From positions 1 to 11,400 of the forward strand of contig JANPDA010000310.1 of assembly GCA_031431235.1 (NCBI GenBank): a DNA stretch of 11,400 nucleotides, written 5' to 3'. This DNA comes from JANNSW01 sp031431235. Its GTDB lineage: Bacteria; Pseudomonadota; Alphaproteobacteria; Rhizobiales; Hyphomicrobiaceae. This document shows positions 1 through 6,050 of the stretch, one piece after another. The notes beneath the pieces were generated by a model. The model saw only the letters and a program-made list of their open reading frames with translations, was not told the DNA's origin and did no database searches. Made by a program: the position numbers and the translations under genes. The stretch's first letter is position 1. Every line of letters begins with the position of its first letter.

Positions 1-100
1 ATCGTCCGGCCGGAAAACATGATCGGACCGGGCTGAGGATTACTCCATTCGATCAATCGGATACGAGCCATATTCGCCTTCTGGCCCAAAATATAAGTAA

Positions 101-253
101 TCACTGTCGGGATGGAAGCCGTCTATTGCGGGTTTCCGGACCAGAACGTGGGAATGGGGCGAATGGCTCCGGCGTAATCGGAACGCCATTGACGCAAGCT
201 ACCGCGAGCTCGAGCAGAACGGATTGTGGTACGACGAATACCGGATTTGGTAG
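101..253 (+). pseudogene. Possible C-terminal remnant of an unidentified gene
   Basis: This frame is open from just after a TAA at 98-100 to a TAG at 251-253. It reads as a tryptophan- and arginine-rich peptide ending in DASYRELEQNGLWYDEYRIW. The composition looks like a real protein tail, with mixed charged and aromatic residues, rather than a random high-GC frame. There is no in-frame ATG, GTG or TTG start. The stretch just upstream (about 51-100) is clearly AT-richer than the rest of the window, which fits a decayed or truncated gene. I do not recognise the family. It could also be chance. Nothing else in 1-309 can be supported as a gene. A short open frame from position 1 that stops at 34-36 could be the last residues of an upstream gene, but it is too short to judge. 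Confidence 0.25.
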
Positions 254-309
254 ACGCGGCAGCTTCGCATCCGCCAACCCAAGCCAGCTCAACACCGGGG
301 AACACCGTC

Positions 310-507
310 ATGGCCGAGATCGTCAATCTGCGACGGGCCCGCAAGGCGAAGGTGCGACGCGAGAAGGAGAGCGAGGCACGCGACAACCGGGTCCGCTTCG
401 GCACGACCAAGGCCGCACGCCAGCTCGCCAGCGCCCAGGAGGAAGCGGCCCGGCGCCGGCTCGATGGACACCTCCGTCAGCCCGATGACGACGAGCCCGA
501 GCAATGA
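310..507 (+). CDS. DUF4169 family small basic protein
   Basis: The protein has 65 residues. It begins MAEIVNLRRARKAKVRREKE and continues with a highly charged, alanine- and arginine-rich helix, then an acidic tail ending DDDEPEQ. The opening AEI(V/I)NLRRARK block followed by a RFGTTKA segment is the hallmark of DUF4169, a short alphaproteobacterial family of unknown function that is probably one long helix. I chose the ATG at 310 because a GGGGA motif lies 8 bases upstream and the family signature starts right there. A longer in-frame start at 226 only adds unlike sequence. The stop codon overlaps the start of the next gene (ATGA at 504-507), so the two are very likely co-transcribed and translationally coupled. 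From memory, DUF4169 genes often sit beside an RHH_4 gene, as here. No biochemical role can be assigned. Confidence 0.8.
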   Translation: MAEIVNLRRARKAKVRREKESEARDNRVRFGTTKAARQLASAQEEAARRRLDGHLRQPDDDEPEQ

Positions 508-740
508 AGCGTCCAGCCAAGCGTTCGCTGGTCATCCGTGGCCATCGCACCTCGATCTCGCTCGAGGAAGCGTTCTGGCAGGCGCTGAAAGAGGTCGCCG
601 AAAGCGAGGGAGCGACCGTCGGCAAGCTGGTCGCACGCATCGACGAGGGGCGCGGCACGATCGGCTTGTCGAGTGCGATCCGCGTGACCCTGCTCGAGCA
701 CTATCGCGGCCGCTGCCCGTCAGAGCCGCTCAAACCCTAG
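504..740 (+). CDS. Ribbon-helix-helix domain protein (RHH_4 type)
   Basis: The protein has 78 residues. The core SLVIRGHRTSISLEEAFWQA and the following ALKEVAESEGATVGKLVARID match the RHH_4 pattern. That pattern is a short beta strand with an R-G-H-R-T-S-I-S-L motif, a helix starting at the conserved E-x-x-F-W, and a second helix that ends in the LSSAIRVTLLEHYR segment. Proteins of this fold usually bind DNA as dimers through the N-terminal ribbon, so a small transcriptional regulator is likely; the target is unknown. Translation probably depends on coupling to the overlapping upstream DUF4169 gene, because no good ribosome-binding site precedes the ATG. The TAG stop lies within a CTAG at 737-740, which may mark the edge of the adjacent IS630 remnant. 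If so, the last few residues (SEPLKP) could have been altered by the insertion. Confidence 0.82.
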   Translation: MKRPAKRSLVIRGHRTSISLEEAFWQALKEVAESEGATVGKLVARIDEGRGTIGLSSAIRVTLLEHYRGRCPSEPLKP

Positions 741-829
741 TGGCCTGCATCGGCAATTTCGACTCATGTGCAGTCGCCGCGAACACTGATTCCTACCTCG
801 TCGGGTGCAACCGACAGGGCAGGGCGATC

Positions 830-982
830 ATGTCAGCCAAGAAATTCATTGTCGAACTCGACGCGCAAGAGCGCGCACGGCTGGACGCGCTGATCTCCAA
901 GGGCAAGGCGCCGGCAAAGCTGATCCTCGAGGCGCGCATCTTGTTGAAAGCCGATCAGGCCGAAGGCGGCCCGGGCTTGTCA
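830..982 (+). pseudogene. Truncated IS630-family transposase, N-terminal remnant
   Basis: Fifty-one codons beginning MSAKKFIVELDAQERARLDA and running through ISKGKAPAK and ILEARILLKADQ to GGPGLS match the start of many IS630-family transposases, which open with a short helical segment before the helix-turn-helix domain. After residue 51 the similarity stops abruptly. The helix-turn-helix and the whole DDE catalytic domain are missing, replaced by the upstream region of the next gene. The frame happens to stay open into that gene, which produces a long artificial fused frame (464-1474). This is a dead fragment. The left boundary of the original element could be the CTAG at 737-740, since IS630 elements insert at CTAG/TA and the transposase begins about 90 bases inside, but no matching right end is visible. 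The identification rests on memory of the family. Confidence 0.7.
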
Positions 983-1005
983 GCGCAATTCATCATTGCT
1001 ATGAT
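977..1005 (+). promoter_or_regulatory. Predicted sigma70-type promoter at the IS630 break point
   Basis: TTGTCA at 977-982 and TATGAT at 1000-1005 each match the consensus hexamers at five of six positions, with an ideal 17-base spacer. The -35 hexamer lies in the last codons of the truncated transposase. The -10 lies in the sequence beyond the break, within a small CATCAT/ATGATG inverted repeat (991-1006). Transcription would start about 60 bases upstream of the secreted-protein ATG at 1073. Such a close match is uncommon in high-GC alphaproteobacterial DNA, so it stands out, but it is a prediction by eye. Confidence 0.5.
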
Positions 1006-1072
1006 GATTTGCGATGAATGCACGAGCGCGGAGCGGCACGAGGGTTCCGCCCTATCTTGCCGGACGACATTC

Positions 1073-1474
1073 ATGACAAAGCCATTTCTGACGGTCGTGT
1101 GTATAGCGCTATCGGTCGTTGTTTCGGCACTTGCGGGAGCAACAACAGTCGGTGCAGACACCACGTACTATCAATCTGTAAGCTCGGGAAAGTCTGTACG
1201 GGTCTACATTGCCTGGCCGGCCTTCCGCGATTGCAAGGTCGCAGGCTCGCTCGACGTCGAAATCACTGTCCGGCCGACCCATGGAACGACCACGAAGCGC
1301 ACAGGCGCTCGCCATCTGGCGGGCTGCCAGCTCAACATCAAAGGCATCAGCGTTTACTACAAATCGAACCCAGGCTATCGTGGGCTCGATCGGGTGGGCG
1401 TCAGGTTGCGCGGACCAGACCTCGACGGCAATCCCGTCGAGATCAGTGACATCGTCGAGATCGAGGTGCAGTAG
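1073..1474 (+). CDS. Small secreted protein of unknown function
   Basis: The protein has 133 residues. The N-terminus MTKPFLTVVCIALSVVVSAL has a lysine then a long hydrophobic core, and ends at ATTVGA before DTTYY, a normal Sec signal peptide with cleavage near residue 28. The mature part of about 105 residues is rich in beta-type sequence and has two cysteines (in the FRDC and LAGC segments) that could form one disulfide. The segment with PTHGTTTKRTG, then YYKSNPGYRGLDRV, resembles one strand-turn unit of bacterial cadherin/Ig-like repeats, where P-x-H-G-T and NPG-(F/Y)-x-G-x-D are recurring motifs. This is only a resemblance. The ATG at 1073 was chosen because it starts the signal peptide; a weak GGA lies 8 bases upstream. 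The predicted promoter at 977-1005 would serve it. No operon partner is apparent. Confidence 0.65.
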   Translation: MTKPFLTVVCIALSVVVSALAGATTVGADTTYYQSVSSGKSVRVYIAWPAFRDCKVAGSLDVEITVRPTHGTTTKRTGARHLAGCQLNIKGISVYYKSNPGYRGLDRVGVRLRGPDLDGNPVEISDIVEIEVQ

Positions 1475-1572
1475 ACGACCCGTGCAGCGATGCTTGCGAA
1501 TCGCGGCTCCGTCGCCGACCTCCGGACACAACGCTTTCTAGCGTGCGCTCGGGAAGCCGTGTATCAGGGGCG

Positions 1573-1704
1573 CTAGTGTTCCGTCCCATTCATTCGATTC
1601 CGGCGAAGCTGGATCAGTGAATGGAAAGACGGAGCACAAACAAAGAGTTGGCTAGTGGGCTGGCCATTCATCTGGGGTACCGGATGAATGAGTCGGAACA
1701 CTAG
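1573..1704. mobile_element. MITE-like non-autonomous element, IS630/Tc1-type ends
   Basis: The first 26 bases from 1571 (beginning CGCTAGTGTTCCG) and the reverse complement of 1681-1706 agree at 23 of 26 positions, with the outermost 13 identical. Both ends lie in CTAG, so the element proper is 1576-1701 (126 bases), flanked by TA on each side. CTAG targeting with TA duplication is the known habit of IS630-family elements. Removing the element and one TA restores a palindromic target CGCTAGCG. The interior has no coding frame of its own and a further 7-base inverted repeat (TGAATGG at 1618-1624, CCATTCA at 1664-1670). It lies in the leader region of the iminopeptidase gene, 40 bases before its start codon. 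Its ends differ from the CTAG at 737 by the IS630 remnant, so a different IS630 copy probably mobilised it. Confidence 0.72.
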
Positions 1705-1733
1705 CGCGTGAATGAGGCTGCGCGCCCTTCGCC

Positions 1734-1738
1734 AGGAG
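1734..1738 (+). promoter_or_regulatory. Ribosome-binding site fixing the iminopeptidase start
   Basis: AGGAG lies 5 bases before the ATG at 1744. The alternative in-frame GTG at 1708 would add 12 residues not typical of the family, begins only a few bases after the MITE edge, and has no Shine-Dalgarno sequence. This site therefore supports 1744 as the start. Confidence 0.7.
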
Positions 1739-1743
1739 CACCG

Positions 1744-2715
1744 ATGCGATCCGCCGACCGGTTGACACTCCATCCCCTGATCGAGCCGCGTGCCGTCGGC
1801 CGGCTTCCCGTCGGCGACGGCCACGAGATCTATTACGAGGACTGCGGCAATCCCGCGGGCAAGCCGGTGATCATGGTCCATGGCGGACCGGGCGGCGGCT
1901 CCAATCCGACCATGCGCCGCTTCCACGATCCCGCGCGCCACCGCATCATCCTGTTCGATCAGCGCGGCTGCGGGCGCTCGACACCGAATGCGTCGCTCGA
2001 GGCCAACACCACCTGGAGGCTCATCGCCGACATGGAGCGGATCCGCCAGCACCTGGGCATCGAGCGCTGGCAGCTGTTCGGCGGCTCCTGGGGCTCGACG
2101 CTGGCGCTCGCCTATGCCCAGACCCATCCCGAGCGCGTCACCGAGCTGGTGCTGCGCGGCATCTTCATGCTCAGGCGCGAGGAGCTCGAATGGTTCTACC
2201 AGTCGGGCGCCCACTGGATCTATCCCGACAGCTGGCAGAGCTACCACGATCACATCCCGGCGCCAGAGCGTTCCGATATGATCGCGGCCTACTACAAGCG
2301 CCTGATCGATCCCGATCCGGCCGTCCAGCTCGCCGCCGCCAGGCAGTGGAGCATGTGGGAAGGCTCGGCGCTCTCGCTCTATCCCGACCCCTCGCGGGTC
2401 GAGCAGTTCGGCGCGGACGCCTATGCGCGGGCCTTCGCGCGCATCGAGTGCCATTATTTCGTCAATCGCGGGTTCTTCGAGGCCGACGATCAGATCCTGC
2501 GTGACGCCCACCGCATCCGGCACATCCCGACAATGATCGTGCATGGCCGCTACGACATCTGCACACCCTTGAAGAATGCCTTCGACCTGAAGCGTGTGCT
2601 GAAGGACGCGGAGCTACGCGTCGTGCCCGACGCCGGCCACGCCATGACCGAGCCTGGCATCATTCACGAGTTGATGGGTGCGATCCGGCGCTTCGAGCAT
2701 TTGCCGGCGGATTGA
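1744..2715 (+). CDS. pip: Proline iminopeptidase (alpha/beta hydrolase, peptidase family S33)
   Basis: The enzyme has 323 residues, close to the usual length of bacterial proline iminopeptidases, which release N-terminal proline from peptides in the cytoplasm. The N-terminal block (L(P/V)VGDGHEIYYEDCGNPAGK) is followed by the oxyanion-hole motif HGGPGGG at 46-52, the DQRGCGRS motif at 72-79 and the nucleophile elbow GGSWGS with Ser115. The helical lid carries AARQWSMWEG at about 198-207, typical of this family. Asp271 (GRYDICTP) and His299 (DAGHAMTE) complete the triad. No signal peptide is seen. The SDR gene follows 12 bases downstream, so the two form one unit. The MITE in the leader region may affect expression. 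Family assignment is firm; the exact peptide specificity is inferred, since close S33 relatives hydrolyse other amides and esters. Confidence 0.92.
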   Translation: MRSADRLTLHPLIEPRAVGRLPVGDGHEIYYEDCGNPAGKPVIMVHGGPGGGSNPTMRRFHDPARHRIILFDQRGCGRSTPNASLEANTTWRLIADMERIRQHLGIERWQLFGGSWGSTLALAYAQTHPERVTELVLRGIFMLRREELEWFYQSGAHWIYPDSWQSYHDHIPAPERSDMIAAYYKRLIDPDPAVQLAAARQWSMWEGSALSLYPDPSRVEQFGADAYARAFARIECHYFVNRGFFEADDQILRDAHRIRHIPTMIVHGRYDICTPLKNAFDLKRVLKDAELRVVPDAGHAMTEPGIIHELMGAIRRFEHLPAD

Positions 2716-2727
2716 GGTGGAGGTCTC

Positions 2728-3477
2728 ATGACTGCGAGGTCGAAGGTCGCCATCGTCACGGGCGCGGGCAGTGGTATCGGCCGGGTGACGGCGCTCGCGC
2801 TGGAGCGGGAGGGGTTCGTCGTGGTGCTCGCCGGCCGCCGGCAGGCCGAGCTCGAGACCACCGCGGCGCAAGGCAGCGGCCGCATGCTGGCCGTTGCGAC
2901 CGACGTGACCGATCCCGACTCGGTCGCGGCCCTGTTCGCGACGATCGAGGCGCGCTGCGGCCGGCTCGACCTGCTCTTCAACAATGCCGGCAGCTCGGCG
3001 CGCGGCGTGCCGCTCGAGGATCTGGCGATCGAGGATTGGCGCCGCGTCGTCGACGTCAATCTGACGGGCTCGTTCCTCTGCGCCCAGCATGCCATCCGCC
3101 TGATGAAGCGGCAGTCGCCCAAGGGCGGTCGCATCATCAACAACGGCTCGGTCTCGGCCCATGCGCCGCGGCCGAGCTCCGCGCCCTATACGGCGACGAA
3201 GCATGCCATCACCGGGCTCACCAAGTCGATCGCGCTCGATGGGCGCAAGCACGACATCGCCTGCGGCCAGATCGACATCGGCAATGCGCTGACCGAAATG
3301 ACGGCGCGCATGACCGAGGGCGTTGCGCAGGCCGACGGCCGGACCGCGGTGGAGGCGACGATGGATGCCGAGCACGTGGCGCGTGCCGTCGTCTACATGG
3401 CGGGGTTGCCGCTGGAGGCCAATGTGCTGTTCATGACGGTGATGGCGACAGCGATGCCGTTCGTCGGACGGGGGTGA
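2728..3477 (+). CDS. Short-chain dehydrogenase/reductase (SDR) family oxidoreductase
   Basis: The protein has 249 residues, the normal length of a classical SDR. The Rossmann cofactor motif TGAGSGIG is at 11-18, the DVTD cofactor/adenine-contact segment at 59-62 and NNAG at 85-88. The catalytic tetrad is Asn111, Ser141, Tyr154 and Lys158 (YTATK), with the usual 13-residue Ser-Tyr spacing. An AGRR segment after the second beta strand (35-38), with arginines, suggests preference for NADP(H), but this is inference. The substrate is not predictable: the C-terminal substrate loop (TARMTEGVAQADGRTAVEAT) is not one I recognise. A GGTGGAGG ribosome-binding site (2716-2723) precedes the ATG and the gap from the iminopeptidase stop is 12 bases, so both are probably on one transcript. 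It converges on the glutamine synthetase-like gene with 6 bases between stop codons and no room for a separate terminator. Confidence 0.92.
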   Translation: MTARSKVAIVTGAGSGIGRVTALALEREGFVVVLAGRRQAELETTAAQGSGRMLAVATDVTDPDSVAALFATIEARCGRLDLLFNNAGSSARGVPLEDLAIEDWRRVVDVNLTGSFLCAQHAIRLMKRQSPKGGRIINNGSVSAHAPRPSSAPYTATKHAITGLTKSIALDGRKHDIACGQIDIGNALTEMTARMTEGVAQADGRTAVEATMDAEHVARAVVYMAGLPLEANVLFMTVMATAMPFVGRG

Positions 3478-3483
3478 TCACCC

Positions 3484-4830
3484 TCAACCGGCCTCGAGAT
3501 AGCGACGAACCTCCTCCGGGCTCACCGCGCGTCGGAGCGCACTGTCCTCTGCCTCGCACACGGCCGCGAAATGGCTGACGAAAGCCTCGCCGAACAGCTC
3601 ACGCGCCTTCGCGCTCGAGCGGAACCGCCGGGTCGCCTCGAGCAGGTCGGCCGGCAGGCGCGGCACGCCCTGGGGGATCTCGCCCGGACCACCACTCGCG
3701 ATCGGCTCGGCCGTCAGCTCGAGCTTGCGTGCGAGCCCGTCGAGGCCCGCACCCAGCACCAGCGCGAGTGACAGGAACGGATTGCAATCGCTGCCGGGGA
3801 GGCGGAACTCGAGCCGGGTCGCGGCCTCGGTCTCGGCGGCGGTGCGAACGGCCGCCGCATAGCTGTAGGGAGCCCAGCTCACGGTCCTGGGTGCCCAGCT
3901 GCCCGGCGCGAGCCGGCGGTAGTCGTTGACTGTGTGCGCGCAGAGCGGGAACGCCTCCGGCACCACCTCGATGATGCCGGCGAGGAACGATTTCGCCCGT
4001 GCAGACAGGCCGTTCGCATCGCCCTTGTCGGCGAAAATGTTGCGGTCGGTCTTGGCGTCCTTCAGCGACAGCACCACATGGCCGCCGATGCCGGGAAATC
4101 CCGCGCCCAGCAAGGCCATGAACGAGGCCGTCAGGTTGCGCTGACGGCAGAACGACTTGGTTGCCATGCGAAAGAACGCGGCATCGTCGGCCGCGCGCAT
4201 GGCGGGCCTGTGCTGCAGGGTCGCCTCGAAGCAGCCCGGCCCGAGCTCGGCCGACAGCGAATAAACCCCGATGCCGGCCTTCGTGAGCAATGCCTCGAGC
4301 TCGGCGACGAAGGGAGCGAAGGTTGCGGCCGTCTGGCCCGACCAGCAGCGATTGTCGGCGGCGTAGGCCTTGATGCCGGCAAAGCCCTTGTCGCGAAGAG
4401 TATCGGCGGTCTCCTCGAGCACGATGAACTCGAACTCGAATGCGGCCTCGGCCACCAAGCCCATGCGGGCTGCTTTCGCCACCTGCTCGCGCAGAACCTG
4501 TCGCGGCATGATCGCCGCCTGCGGTCCCGTATAGTCGGCGACCAGCAGCGCGGCATCGGGCTCGAAGGGATAGGGTCTCAGCGAGTCCGGATCGAAGGCG
4601 ATGGGCTCGCTGCGATAGGGGCCGGGAAAGATGATCTGCTCGGCGGTATCCCACTTCGGCAGCACATTGGCGAAAACGGCCGTCTCGGCCGTGGCGAGCA
4701 GCTCCGCCCGACGCAGCCGGCGCTCGCGGAACATGCCCTGATAGTCGAACACGCCGACGTGGATGACCTCGGCCTTCAATCGGTCGAGGCCGTCCGCCAG
4801 CCGGGCGCTGACGCTGGATTGCTTGGCCAT
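3484..4830 (-). CDS. Glutamine synthetase family protein, divergent paralogue
   Basis: With the start chosen here it has 448 residues, the size of class I-like GS paralogues that ligate ammonia or amines to a carboxylate using ATP. Recognisable blocks in order are FDYQG with the ammonia-site Asp29, FEFEF (131-135), ELGPGCFE (195-202), GIGGHVVLSL with His251, NDYRRLAPGSWAP (302-314), Arg329, and RLEFRLPGSDCNPFLSLAL (339-357). By eye, positions that are normally His in MHVHQSL and the first Arg in NRSAxIR are Val and Tyr here, so this is not housekeeping GlnA. The substrate may differ, or activity may be weak. The start is uncertain: in-frame ATGs exist at 4902, 4842 and 4830. I prefer 4830 because GGA lies 7 bases upstream and the 4902 start would put a GC-rich hairpin inside the coding region. 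It lies downstream of the TRAP receptor gene on the same strand, so an operon is likely. Confidence 0.85.
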   Translation of the reverse strand: MAKQSSVSARLADGLDRLKAEVIHVGVFDYQGMFRERRLRRAELLATAETAVFANVLPKWDTAEQIIFPGPYRSEPIAFDPDSLRPYPFEPDAALLVADYTGPQAAIMPRQVLREQVAKAARMGLVAEAAFEFEFIVLEETADTLRDKGFAGIKAYAADNRCWSGQTAATFAPFVAELEALLTKAGIGVYSLSAELGPGCFEATLQHRPAMRAADDAAFFRMATKSFCRQRNLTASFMALLGAGFPGIGGHVVLSLKDAKTDRNIFADKGDANGLSARAKSFLAGIIEVVPEAFPLCAHTVNDYRRLAPGSWAPRTVSWAPYSYAAAVRTAAETEAATRLEFRLPGSDCNPFLSLALVLGAGLDGLARKLELTAEPIASGGPGEIPQGVPRLPADLLEATRRFRSSAKARELFGEAFVSHFAAVCEAEDSALRRAVSPEEVRRYLEAG

Positions 4831-4865
4831 GGGAGGATCCATCGGTGCGCGCCGAAGTGTCGCCG

Positions 4866-4887
4866 CCGGGACCGCAACGGGTCCCGG
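4866..4887 (-). other. GC-rich hairpin between dctP and the GS-like gene
   Basis: CCGGGACC at 4866-4873 and GGTCCCGG at 4880-4887 form a perfect 8-base-pair stem with a 6-base loop. It lies between the TRAP receptor stop and the preferred start of the glutamine synthetase-like gene. On the minus strand no T-run follows, so it is not a standard intrinsic terminator. A stem at this place could slow 3' decay of the receptor messenger and lower expression of the downstream gene, as seen after other solute-binding-protein genes. That role is inference. Confidence 0.5.
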
Positions 4888-4921
4888 AAGCAACCATGTC
4901 ATGCGGCCTGGGTCGATCGCC

Positions 4922-6034
4922 TCAGAGCGCCTTCTTGCCCTGCTGGCTCATCATGAAAGCGTCGAACCCGCGCTCGGCGATCTGCTGCCAGAGGAAGGTT
5001 TCCGCCCGGAACGCCGACATCGAGGCCCAGCACTTCTTCCAGGCCGGATTCGTACCATCGAGCTCGGCATAGGTCGCCTTGGCGGCGTTGAAGGAGGCTT
5101 CCATCACGTCCTGGGGGAACGGCCGCAGCTGGGCGCCTCCGGCTACGAGCTTGCGAATGGCGGGCGGGTTCAGGAAATCGTACTTGGCGACCATGTCCTG
5201 GTTGACGTGACCGCCGACCGTGCGGAGCAGCGACTGGTAGCCCTTCGGCAGCTCCGCCCACTTCGCGCTGTTGACGCAGACATGGAGCATCGGTCCGCCC
5301 TCCCACCAGCCGGGGTAGTAGTAGAACGGCGCGACCTTGTTGAATCCAAGCTTCTCGTCGTCATAGGGCCCGACCCACTCGGCCGCGTCGATAGTGCCCT
5401 TCTCGAGCGAGGGATAGATGTCGCCACCGGCGATCTGCTGGGGAACGACACCGATCTTGGAGATGATCTTGCCGCCGAAGCCACCGATGCGCATCTTGAC
5501 GCCCTGCACGTCGGCGAGCGACTTGATCTCCTTCCTCCACCAGCCGCCCATCTGCGCGCCGGTGTTGCCGGCTGCGATCGCGACGAGGTTCTGCGTGGCG
5601 TAGAACTCGTTCATCAGCTGCTCGCCGCCGCCGTGGTACCACCAGGCATTGTGGCCGCGATAGTTGAGGCCGAACGGCACCTGGGTGCCGAGCGCATAGG
5701 TCGGGTCCTTGCCCCAGTAATAGTACATCGCCGTGTGGCACATCTCGACCGAGCCGTCGCCGACCTTGTTGGCGGCCTCGAGGCCGGGTGCGATCTCGCC
5801 AGGCGGGAACACCTGGATCTGGAACTTGCCGTCGGTCGCCGCGGCAACGAGGGTCGAGAACAGCTCGGCGCCGCCATAAATGGTGTCGAGAGCCTTGGGG
5901 AAGCTCGATGTCATGCGCCATTTGATCTCGGGTGCCGACTGGGCGATGGCGGGGGCCGCGATCACCGTGGCGGCAGCTGCGACGCTACCGGCGCCAGCGG
6001 CCTTCAGGAACTTACGTCTCGTCGTCACCGACAT
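4922..6034 (-). CDS. TRAP transporter substrate-binding protein, TakP-like (DctP family)
   Basis: The protein has 370 residues. The N-terminus MSVTTRRKFLKAAGAG carries a twin-arginine (TRRKFLK) motif, a hydrophobic alanine-rich stretch, and APAIAQ before SAPEIKWR, so Tat export to the periplasm with cleavage near residue 31 is likely. The mature protein shows the DctP fold signatures and close likeness to TakP, the 2-oxo acid receptor of Rhodobacter: FPPGEIAPGLEAANKVGDG (77-95), YYYWGKDPTYALG (104-116), GNTGAQMGGWW (156-166), MRIGGFGGKI (181-190, Arg182 a likely carboxylate anchor), and TIDAAEWVGPYDDEKLGF (214-231). Gln161, Glu219 and Trp220 fall where TakP holds ligand and sodium (from memory). 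A 2-oxo or hydroxy acid ligand is probable. AGGGAGG lies 9 bases before the ATG. No DctQ or DctM subunit is in the window, so it must partner with genes elsewhere. The GS-like gene lies downstream. Confidence 0.9.
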   Translation of the reverse strand: MSVTTRRKFLKAAGAGSVAAAATVIAAPAIAQSAPEIKWRMTSSFPKALDTIYGGAELFSTLVAAATDGKFQIQVFPPGEIAPGLEAANKVGDGSVEMCHTAMYYYWGKDPTYALGTQVPFGLNYRGHNAWWYHGGGEQLMNEFYATQNLVAIAAGNTGAQMGGWWRKEIKSLADVQGVKMRIGGFGGKIISKIGVVPQQIAGGDIYPSLEKGTIDAAEWVGPYDDEKLGFNKVAPFYYYPGWWEGGPMLHVCVNSAKWAELPKGYQSLLRTVGGHVNQDMVAKYDFLNPPAIRKLVAGGAQLRPFPQDVMEASFNAAKATYAELDGTNPAWKKCWASMSAFRAETFLWQQIAERGFDAFMMSQQGKKAL

Positions 6035-6043
6035 GCGAGCATG

Positions 6044-6050
6044 CCTCCCT
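6044..6050 (-). promoter_or_regulatory. Ribosome-binding site of the TRAP receptor gene
   Basis: AGGGAGG on the minus strand, 9 bases before the ATG at 6034, is a near-perfect Shine-Dalgarno sequence. It fixes the start at the Tat signal peptide although the frame stays open far upstream. The rest of the divergent gap (6051-6203) must hold promoters for both directions, but I could not identify a convincing -35/-10 pair on either strand. Confidence 0.65.

Noticed and set aside
464..1474. A 336-codon open frame spanning the RHH gene, the IS remnant and the secreted protein
   Set aside because: It runs out of frame through the DUF4169 and RHH genes, then through the transposase fragment and a promoter-like region. 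Only its last 133 codons form a sensible protein with a signal peptide.
1531..1544. ACGCT-TTCT-AGCGT hairpin after the secreted-protein gene
   Set aside because: The stem is only 5 base pairs with no T-run, too weak to call a terminator.
1708..1743. GTG start for the iminopeptidase at 1708
   Set aside because: It has no ribosome-binding site, adds atypical residues and lies next to the MITE border; the ATG at 1744 has AGGAG 5 bases upstream.
1573..2544. Long minus-strand frame opposite the iminopeptidase
   Set aside because: It is an antisense shadow in high-GC DNA, with no family motif, while the plus strand carries a complete catalytic triad.
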